DNA of 64,000 bases from NCBI RefSeq assembly GCF_030709675.1, contig NZ_JAUZQD010000013.1:1-64000 (forward strand). Direction: 5' to 3'. The notes under the pieces are model-generated. The model ran no database searches. It was not told the DNA's origin and was given only the letters and a program-made list of their open reading frames with translations. Below are positions 25,035 to 33,419 of the stretch, in pieces. Within the stretch, counting starts at the first letter, position 1. Each line of letters starts with the position of its first letter. The position numbers and the translations under genes were made by a program. This DNA comes from Symbioplanes lichenis. Lineage in GTDB: Bacteria > Actinomycetota > Actinomycetes > Mycobacteriales > Micromonosporaceae.

Positions 25035-26633
25035 TCAGAGCACGAAGCCCGCGACGAGCTCCCGCAGCTCCCGGCCGGTCCGGGCGAGGCCGTCGGCGCT
25101 GCTGCGGGCCTCGGACACCGCGGTCGCGGTGGCTCCGGCGGCCGACGCCACCCCGGCGATGTTCGCGGCGATGTCCGAGCTGCTGATGGCCACCTCGGCC
25201 ACGTTGCGGCCCATCTCACTGGTGGTCGCGGTCTGCTCCTCGACCGCGGCCGCGATCAGAGTCTGCAGGTGGCTGATCCGGCCCACCACGCCGCCGATCC
25301 GATCGATCGCGTCCACCGCCTCGCCGGTGTCGCCCTGGATCTGGCCGACGAGCCGGGCGATCTCGGTGGTGGCCTTCGCGGTCTCCTGGGCGAGATCCTT
25401 CACCTCGCCGGCGACCACGGCGAAGCCCTTGCCCATCTCGCCCGCCCGGGCCGCCTCGATCGTCGCGTTCAGGGCCAGCAGGTTGGTCTGCTCGGCGATC
25501 GAGGTGATCAGGGCCACCACCTTGCTGATCTCGCCGGAGGACTCACCGAGCTTGCCCACCGTACGGTTGGTCTGCTCGACGGCCGCGACCGCCTCGCCGG
25601 ACACCCGGGCGGCCTCGCCGGCGCTCCGCGCGATCTCGTCGATGGCCTGCTTCATCTCGGCGCTGCCGGCCTCCAGCGTGCGTACGTTGCCGGAGACGTG
25701 CCCGGCGGACTCGGAGACCGCCCCGGCCCGGACGTCCGTGTCGGCGCTGGACGAGGCCATCTGCGCGGAGACGGCCGACAAGCCGGTCGCGGCGTCCGAC
25801 AACACGCCGGCGTGCCCGGCGATCGCCGAGACGGTGTCCCGCAACGACGCCGCGGTCATGTCCAGCGCGTCGCCGAGCGTGCCCAGCTCGTCGCGGCGGC
25901 GCAGCCCGGCCCGCACGGTGAGGTCCCGCCCGGCCAGCCGGTTCAGCCCGGTCACCACGACCGCCAGCGGGCGCACCACCGACCGGGTCACGAGCGTGCC
26001 CATCAGCACGGCCAGCACCACCGCCACGAGCAGGGCGCCCAGCAGGATCCGCACCACGTTGTCGCGTACCCCCTCGACCTCGGCACCGAGCGCCGCCACC
26101 CGGGCGTCGACGGACTTCACAAGCGCGTCCGTGATCTCCAGTACCGTGCTGTACGCGTCGGCCGCGTCACCGCCGTTGACGCTGTCCATCACCTTGGCGC
26201 GGGCAGCGGGAGTGTCCGCCGCCAGCCAGCCCATCAACGTGTCGTCCCACGTGAAGAAGTCGTCCCAGGCGGGCGCGAGCCGGTCGAACTGGCTCTTCTC
26301 CGCGGCGGTCATCACGTCGGTGCGGGTGGTCGCCAGGTTCGCGTAGACGCGAGTCCTGGCTTTCAGCTCGCCCTCGCGGTTGTAACCGTCCGCGCCGGTG
26401 GCTTTCGCGGCCCCGTAGGCGCCGGCATCCGCGATCACCAGCCCCTGCCAGCCGGAGACGTCCGCGGCGTCGTAGGCCGTGGTCTGAATGTCGTCCCGCA
26501 GCTCCTGCAGGGCGCTGAGCCGCTGCTGGGCGCCCGACTGTTCCCGCAGGCCCCACCAGCCCACGCCGGCCGAGGTGACGATCAACGTGGTGAGAACGAG
26601 GTACGAAACGCCGAGCCTCCGGCCGACGCTCAT
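25035..26633 (-). CDS. methyl-accepting chemotaxis protein
   Basis: A 532-residue transmembrane chemoreceptor. The first helix is at about residues 7-27 (LGVSYLVLTTLIVTSAGVGWW), an extracellular four-helix sensory domain follows to about 195, the second helix is at about 200-220 (ILLGALLVAVVLAVLMGTLV), then a HAMP domain and the signalling domain whose hairpin tip reads IAEQTNLLALNATIEAARAGE. The end has no CheR-docking pentapeptide. The ATG at 26633 has a weak site; a TTG at 26645 (reading LRIGDMSVGRRL) with GGGAG upstream is an alternative. No che genes are nearby, so the receptor must act with proteins encoded elsewhere. Confidence 0.92.
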   Translation of the reverse strand: MSVGRRLGVSYLVLTTLIVTSAGVGWWGLREQSGAQQRLSALQELRDDIQTTAYDAADVSGWQGLVIADAGAYGAAKATGADGYNREGELKARTRVYANLATTRTDVMTAAEKSQFDRLAPAWDDFFTWDDTLMGWLAADTPAARAKVMDSVNGGDAADAYSTVLEITDALVKSVDARVAALGAEVEGVRDNVVRILLGALLVAVVLAVLMGTLVTRSVVRPLAVVVTGLNRLAGRDLTVRAGLRRRDELGTLGDALDMTAASLRDTVSAIAGHAGVLSDAATGLSAVSAQMASSSADTDVRAGAVSESAGHVSGNVRTLEAGSAEMKQAIDEIARSAGEAARVSGEAVAAVEQTNRTVGKLGESSGEISKVVALITSIAEQTNLLALNATIEAARAGEMGKGFAVVAGEVKDLAQETAKATTEIARLVGQIQGDTGEAVDAIDRIGGVVGRISHLQTLIAAAVEEQTATTSEMGRNVAEVAISSSDIAANIAGVASAAGATATAVSEARSSADGLARTGRELRELVAGFVL

Positions 26634-26910
26634 ATCGCCGATACGCAAAACAACACTCCCGGGGAAAAGGCATGCCCGACGGCATCCGGGGCTCTCTTCG
26701 GCGACGTTTCCGGATCGGTAAGACGTATTCGCACCGCGGCCGCGTGACCTGCGTCGCGTCGGCGGGCTGACCCGGCTCGTGGTCGACGACGCGCCGGCTG
26801 CACATGGGTGACGGCCCGCGAGAAATGCCCCGCCAGGGCGCCGGTGCGCTGGACGGCTTGGGGCTGGGTCGAGCGAATCTTCGACCGTTCCCCGTTCGCG
26901 GTGGCGACCA

Positions 26911-26967
26911 ACGTCGCGGGCGGTCATCTTCGCCTACGACACCGGGCTGGTCCGGCCGCGGCACTGA
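26911..26967 (+). pseudogene. tiny relic of a LuxR-type response regulator C-terminus
   Basis: The plus strand reads SRAVIFAYDTGLVRPRH followed by TGA at 26965-26967, the usual last 15 residues of NarL-type response regulators (compare AVVFAYE...G in complete members). Upstream the frame is degenerate. It is the smallest of three such relics in the window. Apart from this the region 26634-26985 has no supported gene. Confidence 0.5.
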
Positions 26968-26986
26968 AGACATCGAGTTGAGTCAA

Positions 26987-27014
26987 TTGACGGGCCGTAA
27001 TCCATTGGTAACAA
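26987..27014 (+). promoter_or_regulatory. likely promoter of the GH9 cellulase
   Basis: TTGACG at 26987-26992 and TAACAA at 27009-27014 are spaced by 16 bases, a good primary-sigma promoter pattern, directly upstream of the cellulase and its operator. Confidence 0.5.
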
Positions 27015-27024
27015 TGAATCCTTC

Positions 27025-27038
27025 TGGGAGCGCTCCCA
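27025..27038. promoter_or_regulatory. CebR-type operator TGGGAGCGCTCCCA
   Basis: The perfect 14-base palindrome TGGGAGCGCTCCCA is the established binding sequence of CebR, the LacI-family cellobiose-responsive repressor of actinomycetes. It lies 10 bases downstream of the putative -10 box and 18 bases upstream of the cellulase start, a repressing position. Confidence 0.85.
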
Positions 27039-27056
27039 AGCCTTGGAGGATCCTCC

Positions 27057-29666
27057 GTGAGTCCACATCTGGGTAGGCGGGTGACAGTGCTGACCGCAGC
27101 CGCCGCGACGGCCACGCTGGCACTGACGTCCTTGACGGTTCAGCCGGCGTCGGCCGAGCCGGTGCAGCACATCACCAACGGCGACTTCGCCGACGGGACG
27201 TCGGGCTGGTACTCCTACGGCACCACGGCGACCGGGGTGGACGACGGGCAGCTGTGCGCCACCGTGCCGGCGGGGCTGCCGAACCCCTGGGACGCCGGTA
27301 TCGGGCAGAACGACGTCGCGTTGCAGGCCGGCGCCGCGTACACGCTCGCCTTCGACGCCACCGCCGCCCCGGGCGCCACCGTGCGGGCCGCCGTCCAGCT
27401 CGGGGCCGAGCCGTACACGTCGTACCTCAGTCGTGATGTCGCTTTGACCCCCGCCACGCAGCACCTGGAGTACACGTTCACCGCCCCCGAGGACACCACG
27501 GCGGGCCAGGTCGCCTTCCAGGTCGGCGGGGGCGCCGCGGAGTACCGGCTGTGCCTGGACAACGTGTCGCTGGTCGGCGGCGATCCGGAGCCGCCGTACG
27601 TGCCGGACACCGGCCCCCGGGTCCGGGTCAACCAGGTCGGTTATCTGCCGGACGGGCCGAAGAACGCGACCCTGGTCACCGCGGCCACCGAGGCGCTGGA
27701 CTGGCGGCTCGAGAACGCCGCGGGGGCCGTGGTCGCCTCGGGCCGCACCACGCCGCGCGGGGTCGACGCCGCCTCGGGCCAGAACGTGCACACCATCGCC
27801 TTCTCCGGCTTCACCATCGCGGGCAGCGGTTACACGCTCGTCGCCGACGGGCAGACCAGCCACCCGTTCGACATCTCCCGCACCGTCTACGAGCGGCTGC
27901 GGCCGGACGCGCTGCAGTTCTTCTATATCCAGCGCAGCGGCGTCGCGATCGACGGAAACCTGGTCGGCGAGGAGTACGCCCGGCCGGCCGGTCACCTCGG
28001 CGTGGCCCCGAACAAGGGCGACACCAGTGTGCCGTGCCGGGCCGCCTCCTGCGACTACCGGCTCGACGTGCGCGGCGGCTGGTACGACGCCGGGGACCAG
28101 GGCAAGTACGTGGTCAACGGCGGCATCGCGGTGCAGCAGCTGATGAGCAGCTTCGAGCGTACGAAGACCGCGGTCACCGCCGCGCACGGGGCCGGGCTGG
28201 CCGACGGCACGCTCCGGGTGCCCGAGCGGGGCAACGCTGTTCCCGACATCCTCGACGAGGCGCGCTGGGAGCTCGAGTTCCTGATGCGCATGCAGGTGCC
28301 GGCGGGCCGGCCGCTGGCCGGGATGGCCCACCACAAGATGCACGACGCCAACTGGACCGCCCTGCCGACGCAGCCCGAGGACGACGCCGAGCAGCGCGAG
28401 CTGCAGCCGCCCTCGACGGCGGCCACGCTCAACCTCGCGGCCACGACCGCCCAGTGCGCGCGGCTGTTCGCCCCGTACGACGCGGCGTTCTCGGCCACGT
28501 GCCTCACGGCGGCCCGGACCGCGTACGCCGCGGCCAAGGCCAATCCCGCGAAGCTCGCGCAGGATCTGGGCGGCGGCGGTGGCGCCTACGGCGACGACGA
28601 CGTCTCCGACGAGTTCTACTGGGCCGCGGCCGAGCTCTACCTGACCACCGGTGAGGCGGCCTATCTGACGGACGTGACCGCCTCCCGGCACCACACCGGC
28701 GACGTGTTCGCGGCCACCGGGTTCAGCTGGGGCAGCACCGCGGCGCTGGGCCGCCTCGACCTGGCCACGGTGCCGAGCGCGCTGCCGGCCGCCGACCGGC
28801 AGCGGGTACGCCAGTCGGTGCTCACCGCCGCGGACAGCTATCTCGCGACCATCGAGGCTCAGGCGTACGGGCTGCCGATGCCGGGCACCGCGGCCGCCTA
28901 CTTCTGGGGTGCCAACAGCAACATCCTCAACAACATCCAGGTCCTCGCGACCGCGTTCGACCTGACGGGGGCCGCGAAGTACCGCGACGGCGCGGTGCAG
29001 GGCGCGGACCACATCTTCGGCCGCAACGCGCTGAACCAGTCCTATGTCACCGGCTGGGGCGAGAAGGCGTCGCAGAACCAGCACACCCGGATCTATGCGC
29101 ACCAGAAGGACGCTTCGCTGCCGCACCCACCGGCCGGATCGCTGGCCGGCGGCGCCAACGCCGGGCTGGACGACCCGTTCGCCAAGGCGCTGCTCACCGG
29201 CTGCAAGCCGATGTTCTGCTACGTCGACGACATCGAGTCGTACGCGACCAACGAGGTCGCGATCAACTGGAATTCCGCCCTCGCCTGGGTGGCGTCCTTC
29301 CTCGCCGACCAGGGACGGGCCGAGCCGGCCCCGGCCGTCTCCTGCCGAGTGAGCTACACGAACTACGGCGACTGGGCTGATGGCAAGGGATTCACCGCGC
29401 AGCTGGCCGTCACCAACACCGGCACCACGGTCGTCGACGGCTGGGCCGTGCGCTTCGCCTTCACCGGCGGCCAGCGCCTGCGCGAGGCGTGGTCGGCCGA
29501 GGCGGCGCAGTCCGGCGCCACGGTGACGGCCCGCAACACCACCACCAACCGTCGCCTGCAGCCCGGGGCGACGGCGTACCTGGGCTTCAACGCCACCACA
29601 CCGGGCGGGCCGAACCCGGCACCGGAGTTGATCACCCTCAACGGGGCTGCCTGCGGCTTCCCCTGA
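27057..29666 (+). CDS. secreted GH9 cellulase with CBM4-like, Ig-like and CBM2 domains
   Basis: An 869-residue modular endo/exo-glucanase. Order: Sec signal (residues 1-33, ending PASA), a CBM4/9-like beta-sandwich (about 36-175, starting HITNGDFADGTSGWYSYG), an Ig-like CelD_N domain (about 185-275, RVRVNQVGYLPDGPKNATLV), the GH9 catalytic domain (about 285-765, with GGWYDAGDQGKYV carrying the nucleophile-activating Asp pair and SYATNEVAINWNSALAW carrying the catalytic acid Glu), and a C-terminal CBM2 (about 770-869, VSYTNYGDWADGKGFTAQL) that binds crystalline cellulose. The GTG start at 27057 follows TTGGAGG. Regulation by a CebR-type repressor is indicated by the operator upstream. Confidence 0.95.
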   Translation: MSPHLGRRVTVLTAAAATATLALTSLTVQPASAEPVQHITNGDFADGTSGWYSYGTTATGVDDGQLCATVPAGLPNPWDAGIGQNDVALQAGAAYTLAFDATAAPGATVRAAVQLGAEPYTSYLSRDVALTPATQHLEYTFTAPEDTTAGQVAFQVGGGAAEYRLCLDNVSLVGGDPEPPYVPDTGPRVRVNQVGYLPDGPKNATLVTAATEALDWRLENAAGAVVASGRTTPRGVDAASGQNVHTIAFSGFTIAGSGYTLVADGQTSHPFDISRTVYERLRPDALQFFYIQRSGVAIDGNLVGEEYARPAGHLGVAPNKGDTSVPCRAASCDYRLDVRGGWYDAGDQGKYVVNGGIAVQQLMSSFERTKTAVTAAHGAGLADGTLRVPERGNAVPDILDEARWELEFLMRMQVPAGRPLAGMAHHKMHDANWTALPTQPEDDAEQRELQPPSTAATLNLAATTAQCARLFAPYDAAFSATCLTAARTAYAAAKANPAKLAQDLGGGGGAYGDDDVSDEFYWAAAELYLTTGEAAYLTDVTASRHHTGDVFAATGFSWGSTAALGRLDLATVPSALPAADRQRVRQSVLTAADSYLATIEAQAYGLPMPGTAAAYFWGANSNILNNIQVLATAFDLTGAAKYRDGAVQGADHIFGRNALNQSYVTGWGEKASQNQHTRIYAHQKDASLPHPPAGSLAGGANAGLDDPFAKALLTGCKPMFCYVDDIESYATNEVAINWNSALAWVASFLADQGRAEPAPAVSCRVSYTNYGDWADGKGFTAQLAVTNTGTTVVDGWAVRFAFTGGQRLREAWSAEAAQSGATVTARNTTTNRRLQPGATAYLGFNATTPGGPNPAPELITLNGAACGFP

Positions 29667-29694
29667 CGGCGAAAGCCGGCCGGAGCGCGGCGGG

Positions 29695-30015
29695 TCAGGC
29701 GCAGAGCACCTCGGTCAGCCCGGTCACGTCGAGCACCTGCTGCACGATGCCGCGTCCGTTGACGACGGTCAGGCGGCGACCGGCGGAGGCGGCGGCCTCG
29801 TAGCCGGCGACCAGGGCGGCCACGACGTGCGAGTCGATGAAGGTGGTCCGCTCGAGGTCGACGACGATCCGCTCGACGCCGGGCCGGTGGGCGGCGTCGA
29901 GCAGCGTGCGGGACAGGGTGTCGCCGATGCTCATGTCGAGGTCACCGGTCAGGACCACCCGCAGGAGCCCGGGTGGATCCTGGCGCTGGGTGATGGTGAA
30001 AGCGGATTCGGCCAC
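29695..30015 (-). CDS. STAS-domain anti-sigma factor antagonist
   Basis: A 106-residue single STAS domain. The region IVVDLERTTFIDSHVVAALV carries the Ser that is phosphorylated by RsbW-type kinases in anti-anti-sigma factors. The next gene upstream on the same strand encodes an ATP-binding RsbW-like protein, so the two probably act as a partner-switch pair: unphosphorylated STAS protein would sequester the anti-sigma protein. The cognate sigma factor is not in view. Gap to the upstream gene is 34 bases. Confidence 0.88.
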   Translation of the reverse strand: MAESAFTITQRQDPPGLLRVVLTGDLDMSIGDTLSRTLLDAAHRPGVERIVVDLERTTFIDSHVVAALVAGYEAAASAGRRLTVVNGRGIVQQVLDVTGLTEVLCA

Positions 30016-30049
30016 AGGCAGTGTCTAGCACAGGGGTGAGACATCGGGC

Positions 30050-30457
30050 TCACGGCTGGGGGAAGGCGGCCCAGACATGCTTGGTGTCGCCGTCGACGTG
30101 CCAGCACACCTCCTTGGCGAGGGAAAGGGCTATCCGCAGTCCGCGGCCGCCGGCCCGGATGTCGGGCTGCGGCTCCGGTGCCATCGGTACGTCCCGCGGG
30201 GCGCGATCGCTCACGTCGAGGATGTAGCAGTCGTCGGCCTGCAGCAGGCGGACCCGGATGGGCGGCAGTCCGTGGCGCAGGGCGTTGCCGGCCAGCTCGG
30301 TCATGACCAGGCCCATGATCTCGGCCTGATCGCGCGACGAGCCGAAGTGCCGCAGCAACCCGTCGCGGATCAGTCGCAGATCGTGGTCGGACGCGAGGTC
30401 CCAGGCGAGCAGCTCCCGGGGGTGCCCGGGAGGCGCAAGCATCCGCAGGGGCCCCAT
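30050..30457 (-). CDS. RsbW-like ATP-binding anti-sigma regulatory protein
   Basis: A 135-residue single HATPase domain of the RsbW/SpoIIAB kind: MGLVMTELAGNALRHG contains the N-box Asn that binds magnesium, DRAPRDVPMAPEP covers the G1-like region and AGGRGLRIALSLAKEVCWHV the G2 box. Such proteins are Ser kinases or anti-sigma factors controlling stress or developmental sigma factors in actinomycetes. The ATG at 30457 follows AGAGG by four bases. It precedes the STAS gene on the same strand. Confidence 0.88.
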   Translation of the reverse strand: MGPLRMLAPPGHPRELLAWDLASDHDLRLIRDGLLRHFGSSRDQAEIMGLVMTELAGNALRHGLPPIRVRLLQADDCYILDVSDRAPRDVPMAPEPQPDIRAGGRGLRIALSLAKEVCWHVDGDTKHVWAAFPQP

Positions 30458-30537
30458 GGGGCCTCTTGTTGCCCGGCGCGCCCGGGCGGAAACCTGCCCT
30501 GTGGATGAACATGACAGCAATTCATGTAAGCAGAGAG

Positions 30538-31548
30538 TCACTCTCCGGAAGGAGCAGGGAGAGTGGTGCCGAGCCGGACCGGCGTACCGAAGTTCGGGCT
30601 GCCGTCGGCGTTCCAGGTGAACTTCTGCGCCCGGGTGGACCGGTTCATGTCGCAGCCGCCGCTCGCCGAGCTGTTGGCGTGATAGACCAGCCAGTCCTCC
30701 GTGCCGTCGGGGGACTTGAAGAACCCGTTGTGGCCCGGGGCGTAGACGCTGTTCGCGTCGCTGCGCTGGAACACCGGGGTCGCCCGCTTGGTCCAGTGCG
30801 CCGGGTTCATCGGGTCGCTGCCGGTGAGGGTGAGCAGCCCGAGCTTGTAGTCCGGACCCCAGCAGGCCGACGCCGAGTAGACGACCATGACCTTGCCGTC
30901 GTGGTAGAGCGGCTCGGGTCCCTCGTTGACCGGGGCGGTCTGGCGTTCCCAGGCGTACGTCGGGGAGCTGAGCCGCACCCGGGAGCCGGTCAGGGTCCAG
31001 GGGTTGGTCAGCCGCTGGATGAAGTTGGACTGCCCCGCGCCGTCGCCGCCGTAGGTGCCCATCAGGTACAGGCGGCCGCCCACGGTCAGGACACTGGCGT
31101 CGAGCTGCCAGTCGGTGCCGAGGTCGGCCTTGAAGCTGTACGGGCCCATCGGGTCGGTGCCGGCCGACTCGAGCACGTGCAGCCGCTGCGTGGGGTTGTA
31201 GTCGGCGACGTTCTGCCCGGCCACGTAGTAGAGGTACCAGCGCCGGCCGTTGGGGCCGTCGAGCAGATGGAACTCCGGCGCCCACATGTTGCAGCAGCCG
31301 TTGGCCCGCCCGGCCAGGTTGAACACCACGGTGTCCGCGGCCGCGTCCAGCCCCGCGAGGGTGGGGGAGCGGCGCATCGTGATGGTCGAGTTCCACGTCG
31401 TGGTGGCCAGGTAGTAGGCGCCGTTGTGGTACTGCAGCCACGGGTCGGGCCCGTTGCGTTTGATCGGGTTGGTGAAGGTGCCGGCGGCGCTCGTCGTCAT
31501 GCCCAGCAGGGCGACCACGCCGGCGGCCAGCAAGCTGCGAAGTCTCAT
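30538..31548 (-). CDS. secreted GH43 glycosidase (arabinofuranosidase type)
   Basis: A 336-residue five-bladed beta-propeller enzyme. After a Sec signal (residues 1-22) comes TNPIKRNGPDPWLQYHNGAY with the GH43 catalytic base Asp in the first blade, WAPEFHLLDG with the third Asp/Glu area in blade two, LDASVL (pKa-modulating Asp) and NEGPEPLYHDGKVM with the general acid Glu. Similar enzymes release L-arabinose from arabinan or arabinoxylan side chains. It follows the second GH43 gene, which ends 40 bases upstream, with its start region inside a 26-base duplication; the two are probably one operon. Confidence 0.88.
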   Translation of the reverse strand: MRLRSLLAAGVVALLGMTTSAAGTFTNPIKRNGPDPWLQYHNGAYYLATTTWNSTITMRRSPTLAGLDAAADTVVFNLAGRANGCCNMWAPEFHLLDGPNGRRWYLYYVAGQNVADYNPTQRLHVLESAGTDPMGPYSFKADLGTDWQLDASVLTVGGRLYLMGTYGGDGAGQSNFIQRLTNPWTLTGSRVRLSSPTYAWERQTAPVNEGPEPLYHDGKVMVVYSASACWGPDYKLGLLTLTGSDPMNPAHWTKRATPVFQRSDANSVYAPGHNGFFKSPDGTEDWLVYHANSSASGGCDMNRSTRAQKFTWNADGSPNFGTPVRLGTTLPAPSGE

Positions 31549-31590
31549 CCCGGCACCCCCGTCAGAAGTCTCATCCCGGCACCCCCGTCA
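31539..31590. repeat. 26-bp perfect tandem duplication covering a start codon
   Basis: Bases 31539-31564 and 31565-31590 are identical. Each copy holds, on the minus strand, a GGGGGTG ribosome-binding region and ATGAGACTTC. The inner copy gives the real start of the GH43 gene at 31548; the outer one makes a nine-codon frame starting at 31574 whose TGA overlaps the real ATG (ATGA). Confidence 0.85.
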
Positions 31591-32622
31591 GTAGACGAAC
31601 GGCCAGCCGGCCGAGTCGTAGCCGAGCAGGTTGATGCCGAGGTACGACGCCCCGCTGTCGGCGTAGTAGTGGTAGACCAGCACCTCCGCGTCGGTGTCGG
31701 CGAACGCCGCCTGGTGTCCCGGCCCGTGGATGCTGCCGTGCCCGGCCAGCACCTGGGTGCCCCCGCCGGAGGTCAGGGCCGTGCCGTTGCGGTCGACGAA
31801 CGGCCCGGTCGGGCTGGTGGAACGGCCCACCATGATCCGGTACGTACTGGAGGCGCCCCGGCAGCACAGGTCGAACGAGACCCACAGGTAGTAGTAGCTG
31901 CCGTGCTTGACCATGTACGGCGCCTCGATCGCCCCGCCGTTGCGCCCGGCGATCAGGCGGATCGACGAGTCCGAGCGCAGCCCGGTCGACGGGTTGAGCG
32001 CGATCTGCTGGATCCCCGACCAGAAGGAGCCGAAGGTGAGCCACCAGCGGCCGCTCGTGTCCACGATCAGGTTCGGGTCGATCGCGTTGTAGTTGCTGGC
32101 CGAGCTCGACTCGATGACCAGCCCGCGATGGGTCCAGCTGCCGGAGGCGCCGGTCGGGCTGGTGGCCAGGAAGATCGCCGAGCGGTTGACCCCGAACGTC
32201 GAGGCCGAGTAATACATGAAGTACTGCCCGTTGCGGTACGAGATGTCCGGCGCCCACAGACTCGCGCTGCCGCCGGTGTAAGGAGTCGTCCACGACGCCC
32301 CGTTGGGGAAGGCCACGCCCGCCGCTCGGAAGGCGGTGCGGTCGGTGGACGTACTCAAGGGAATGTTGTTGCCGGTCTGGGCCACGATGTAGGTGCCGGC
32401 CGGAGTCTTGACCACCGAGGGGTCGTGGGTGCCGGTGGCGCCCGTGACGACGCCCGGGCCGGGATAGGACGCCGGGGGCACGGTCGGGGTGGCCGCGGCG
32501 GCCGGAAGGGCGGCCGGCGACTCGGCGGCCTGGGCGGTGAACGTCACGGCGGAAGCCGCCAGGACGACGCCGATGACCGGCAGGGCAAGGATCGCCCGCC
32601 GGGTGAGCCGATGCTGGGACAC
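31588..32622 (-). CDS. secreted GH43 endo-1,5-alpha-L-arabinanase-like enzyme
   Basis: A 344-residue family 43 propeller. Residues 1-33 are a signal (LTRRAILALPVIGVVLAASA, could be read as Tat or Sec). The mature chain opens with ATGTHDPSVVKTPAGTYIV, the arabinanase HDPS motif with the catalytic base Asp, then LWAPDISYRNGQYFMYYSAS (Asp-Ile-Ser blade two), NAIDPNLIVDTSGRWWLTFG (Asp modulator) and RNGGAIEAPYMVKHGSYYYL with the general acid Glu. These are typical of endo-arabinanases that cut arabinan chains. The GTG at 32622 with GAGGAG four bases before it is preferred over the GTG at 32634. It shares an operon with the next GH43 gene. Confidence 0.88.
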   Translation of the reverse strand: MSQHRLTRRAILALPVIGVVLAASAVTFTAQAAESPAALPAAAATPTVPPASYPGPGVVTGATGTHDPSVVKTPAGTYIVAQTGNNIPLSTSTDRTAFRAAGVAFPNGASWTTPYTGGSASLWAPDISYRNGQYFMYYSASTFGVNRSAIFLATSPTGASGSWTHRGLVIESSSASNYNAIDPNLIVDTSGRWWLTFGSFWSGIQQIALNPSTGLRSDSSIRLIAGRNGGAIEAPYMVKHGSYYYLWVSFDLCCRGASSTYRIMVGRSTSPTGPFVDRNGTALTSGGGTQVLAGHGSIHGPGHQAAFADTDAEVLVYHYYADSGASYLGINLLGYDSAGWPFVY

Positions 32623-32667
32623 GATGCTCCTCACTTCTCCGCCGGAGGGGGCGGCAGGCCCGTGGTG

Positions 32668-32682
32668 TGTTAACGCTCACAA
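32668..32682. promoter_or_regulatory. LacI-type operator before the arabinanase operon
   Basis: TGTTAACGCTCACAA (minus strand TTGTGAGCGTTAACA) is of the pattern bound by LacI-family repressors and lies 46 bases upstream of the arabinanase start. The regulator gene itself is not in the window. Confidence 0.6.
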
Positions 32683-32894
32683 CGTCGCTGCGTTCCCCAC
32701 CATGACCCGTCGGGCCGCGTCCTGTCAATTGATGAGCATAAATATGTTGCCGCCCGCCCGGCACTCCCGGACGGGGGCTCGGGAATGCCGGGCGAGGCTC
32801 AACCGCCCGCCCGCGGACCTCATGGCCAAGGGCCGGCCGCTCGCACGGCGGAGCGACCGATTCGCGATGAGCCGGCGCGATCGTGTGGGTTCCG

Positions 32895-33419
32895 TCAGGC
32901 GGTGCCGGACCGGCGCCAGGCGACGACCAGGAAGGCGACCAGGGCCACGAGGGGGATCACGCAGACCGCCCAGCTCAACCCCAGCGGCGGCCCCGGTTGC
33001 GTGAGGACTTGGACCGGCTGCGTCCGCCCCTCGCCCGTACCCTGCGGACCGTCGACCCGGAAGCCGAACGTGTAGCTGCCCGGCTCATCCAGGGCCACCA
33101 CGTCGAGGCCCCACACGTCGAGCTTGCGGGGATGCCGGGCCAGCACCCCGTCGGCGAGGTCGTCGTCCAGCCCGGGGCCGGTCATCAGCAGCCGGCCCGA
33201 CTTCCCGGCGATGCCGCCGTCCGGGATGAACGTGACGTCCATCGACTGCATCGCCCGCAGCGGCCAGGCCGAGAAGCCGACGGTCACCTCGTACGGGCCG
33301 GCCTGCACCCGCTCGGTGTGCACGACGTTCACCGGTTCGTACGCCAGGGCCGGGGCCGCCGGGAGCAGGACGAGCGCACCGGCGGCCACGGCGGCGGCGA
33401 GCTTGCGGCGGATCGGCAT
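32895..33419 (-). CDS. exported membrane-anchored protein of a three-gene operon
   Basis: A 174-residue protein with a Sec signal (residues 1-27, AAAVAAGALVLLPAAPALA), an extracytoplasmic beta-rich domain (VNVVHTERVQAGPYEVTVGF, AMQSMDVTFIPDGG, DEPGSYTFGFRVDG) and one C-terminal membrane helix at about 148-168 (LSWAVCVIPLVALVAFLVVA) with a short basic tail. The beta pattern recalls YtkA/FixH-like exported domains but I would not assign a family. Its ATG at 33419 overlaps the stop of the preceding gene as ATGA, so it is translationally coupled and almost certainly belongs to the same complex. Confidence 0.75.
   Translation of the reverse strand: MPIRRKLAAAVAAGALVLLPAAPALAYEPVNVVHTERVQAGPYEVTVGFSAWPLRAMQSMDVTFIPDGGIAGKSGRLLMTGPGLDDDLADGVLARHPRKLDVWGLDVVALDEPGSYTFGFRVDGPQGTGEGRTQPVQVLTQPGPPLGLSWAVCVIPLVALVAFLVVAWRRSGTA

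Noticed and set aside
24942..25037. A plus-strand open stretch (KKCGRKPAGAQMPGVTPC and on) before the chemoreceptor end
   Set aside because: It may be another gene relic, but it runs into the antisense of the chemoreceptor without a stop and matches no family I know.
30466..32673. A 735-codon plus-strand frame
   Set aside because: It is antisense to two GH43 genes with clear catalytic motifs; its composition (Val, Arg, Gly runs) is that of a shadow frame.
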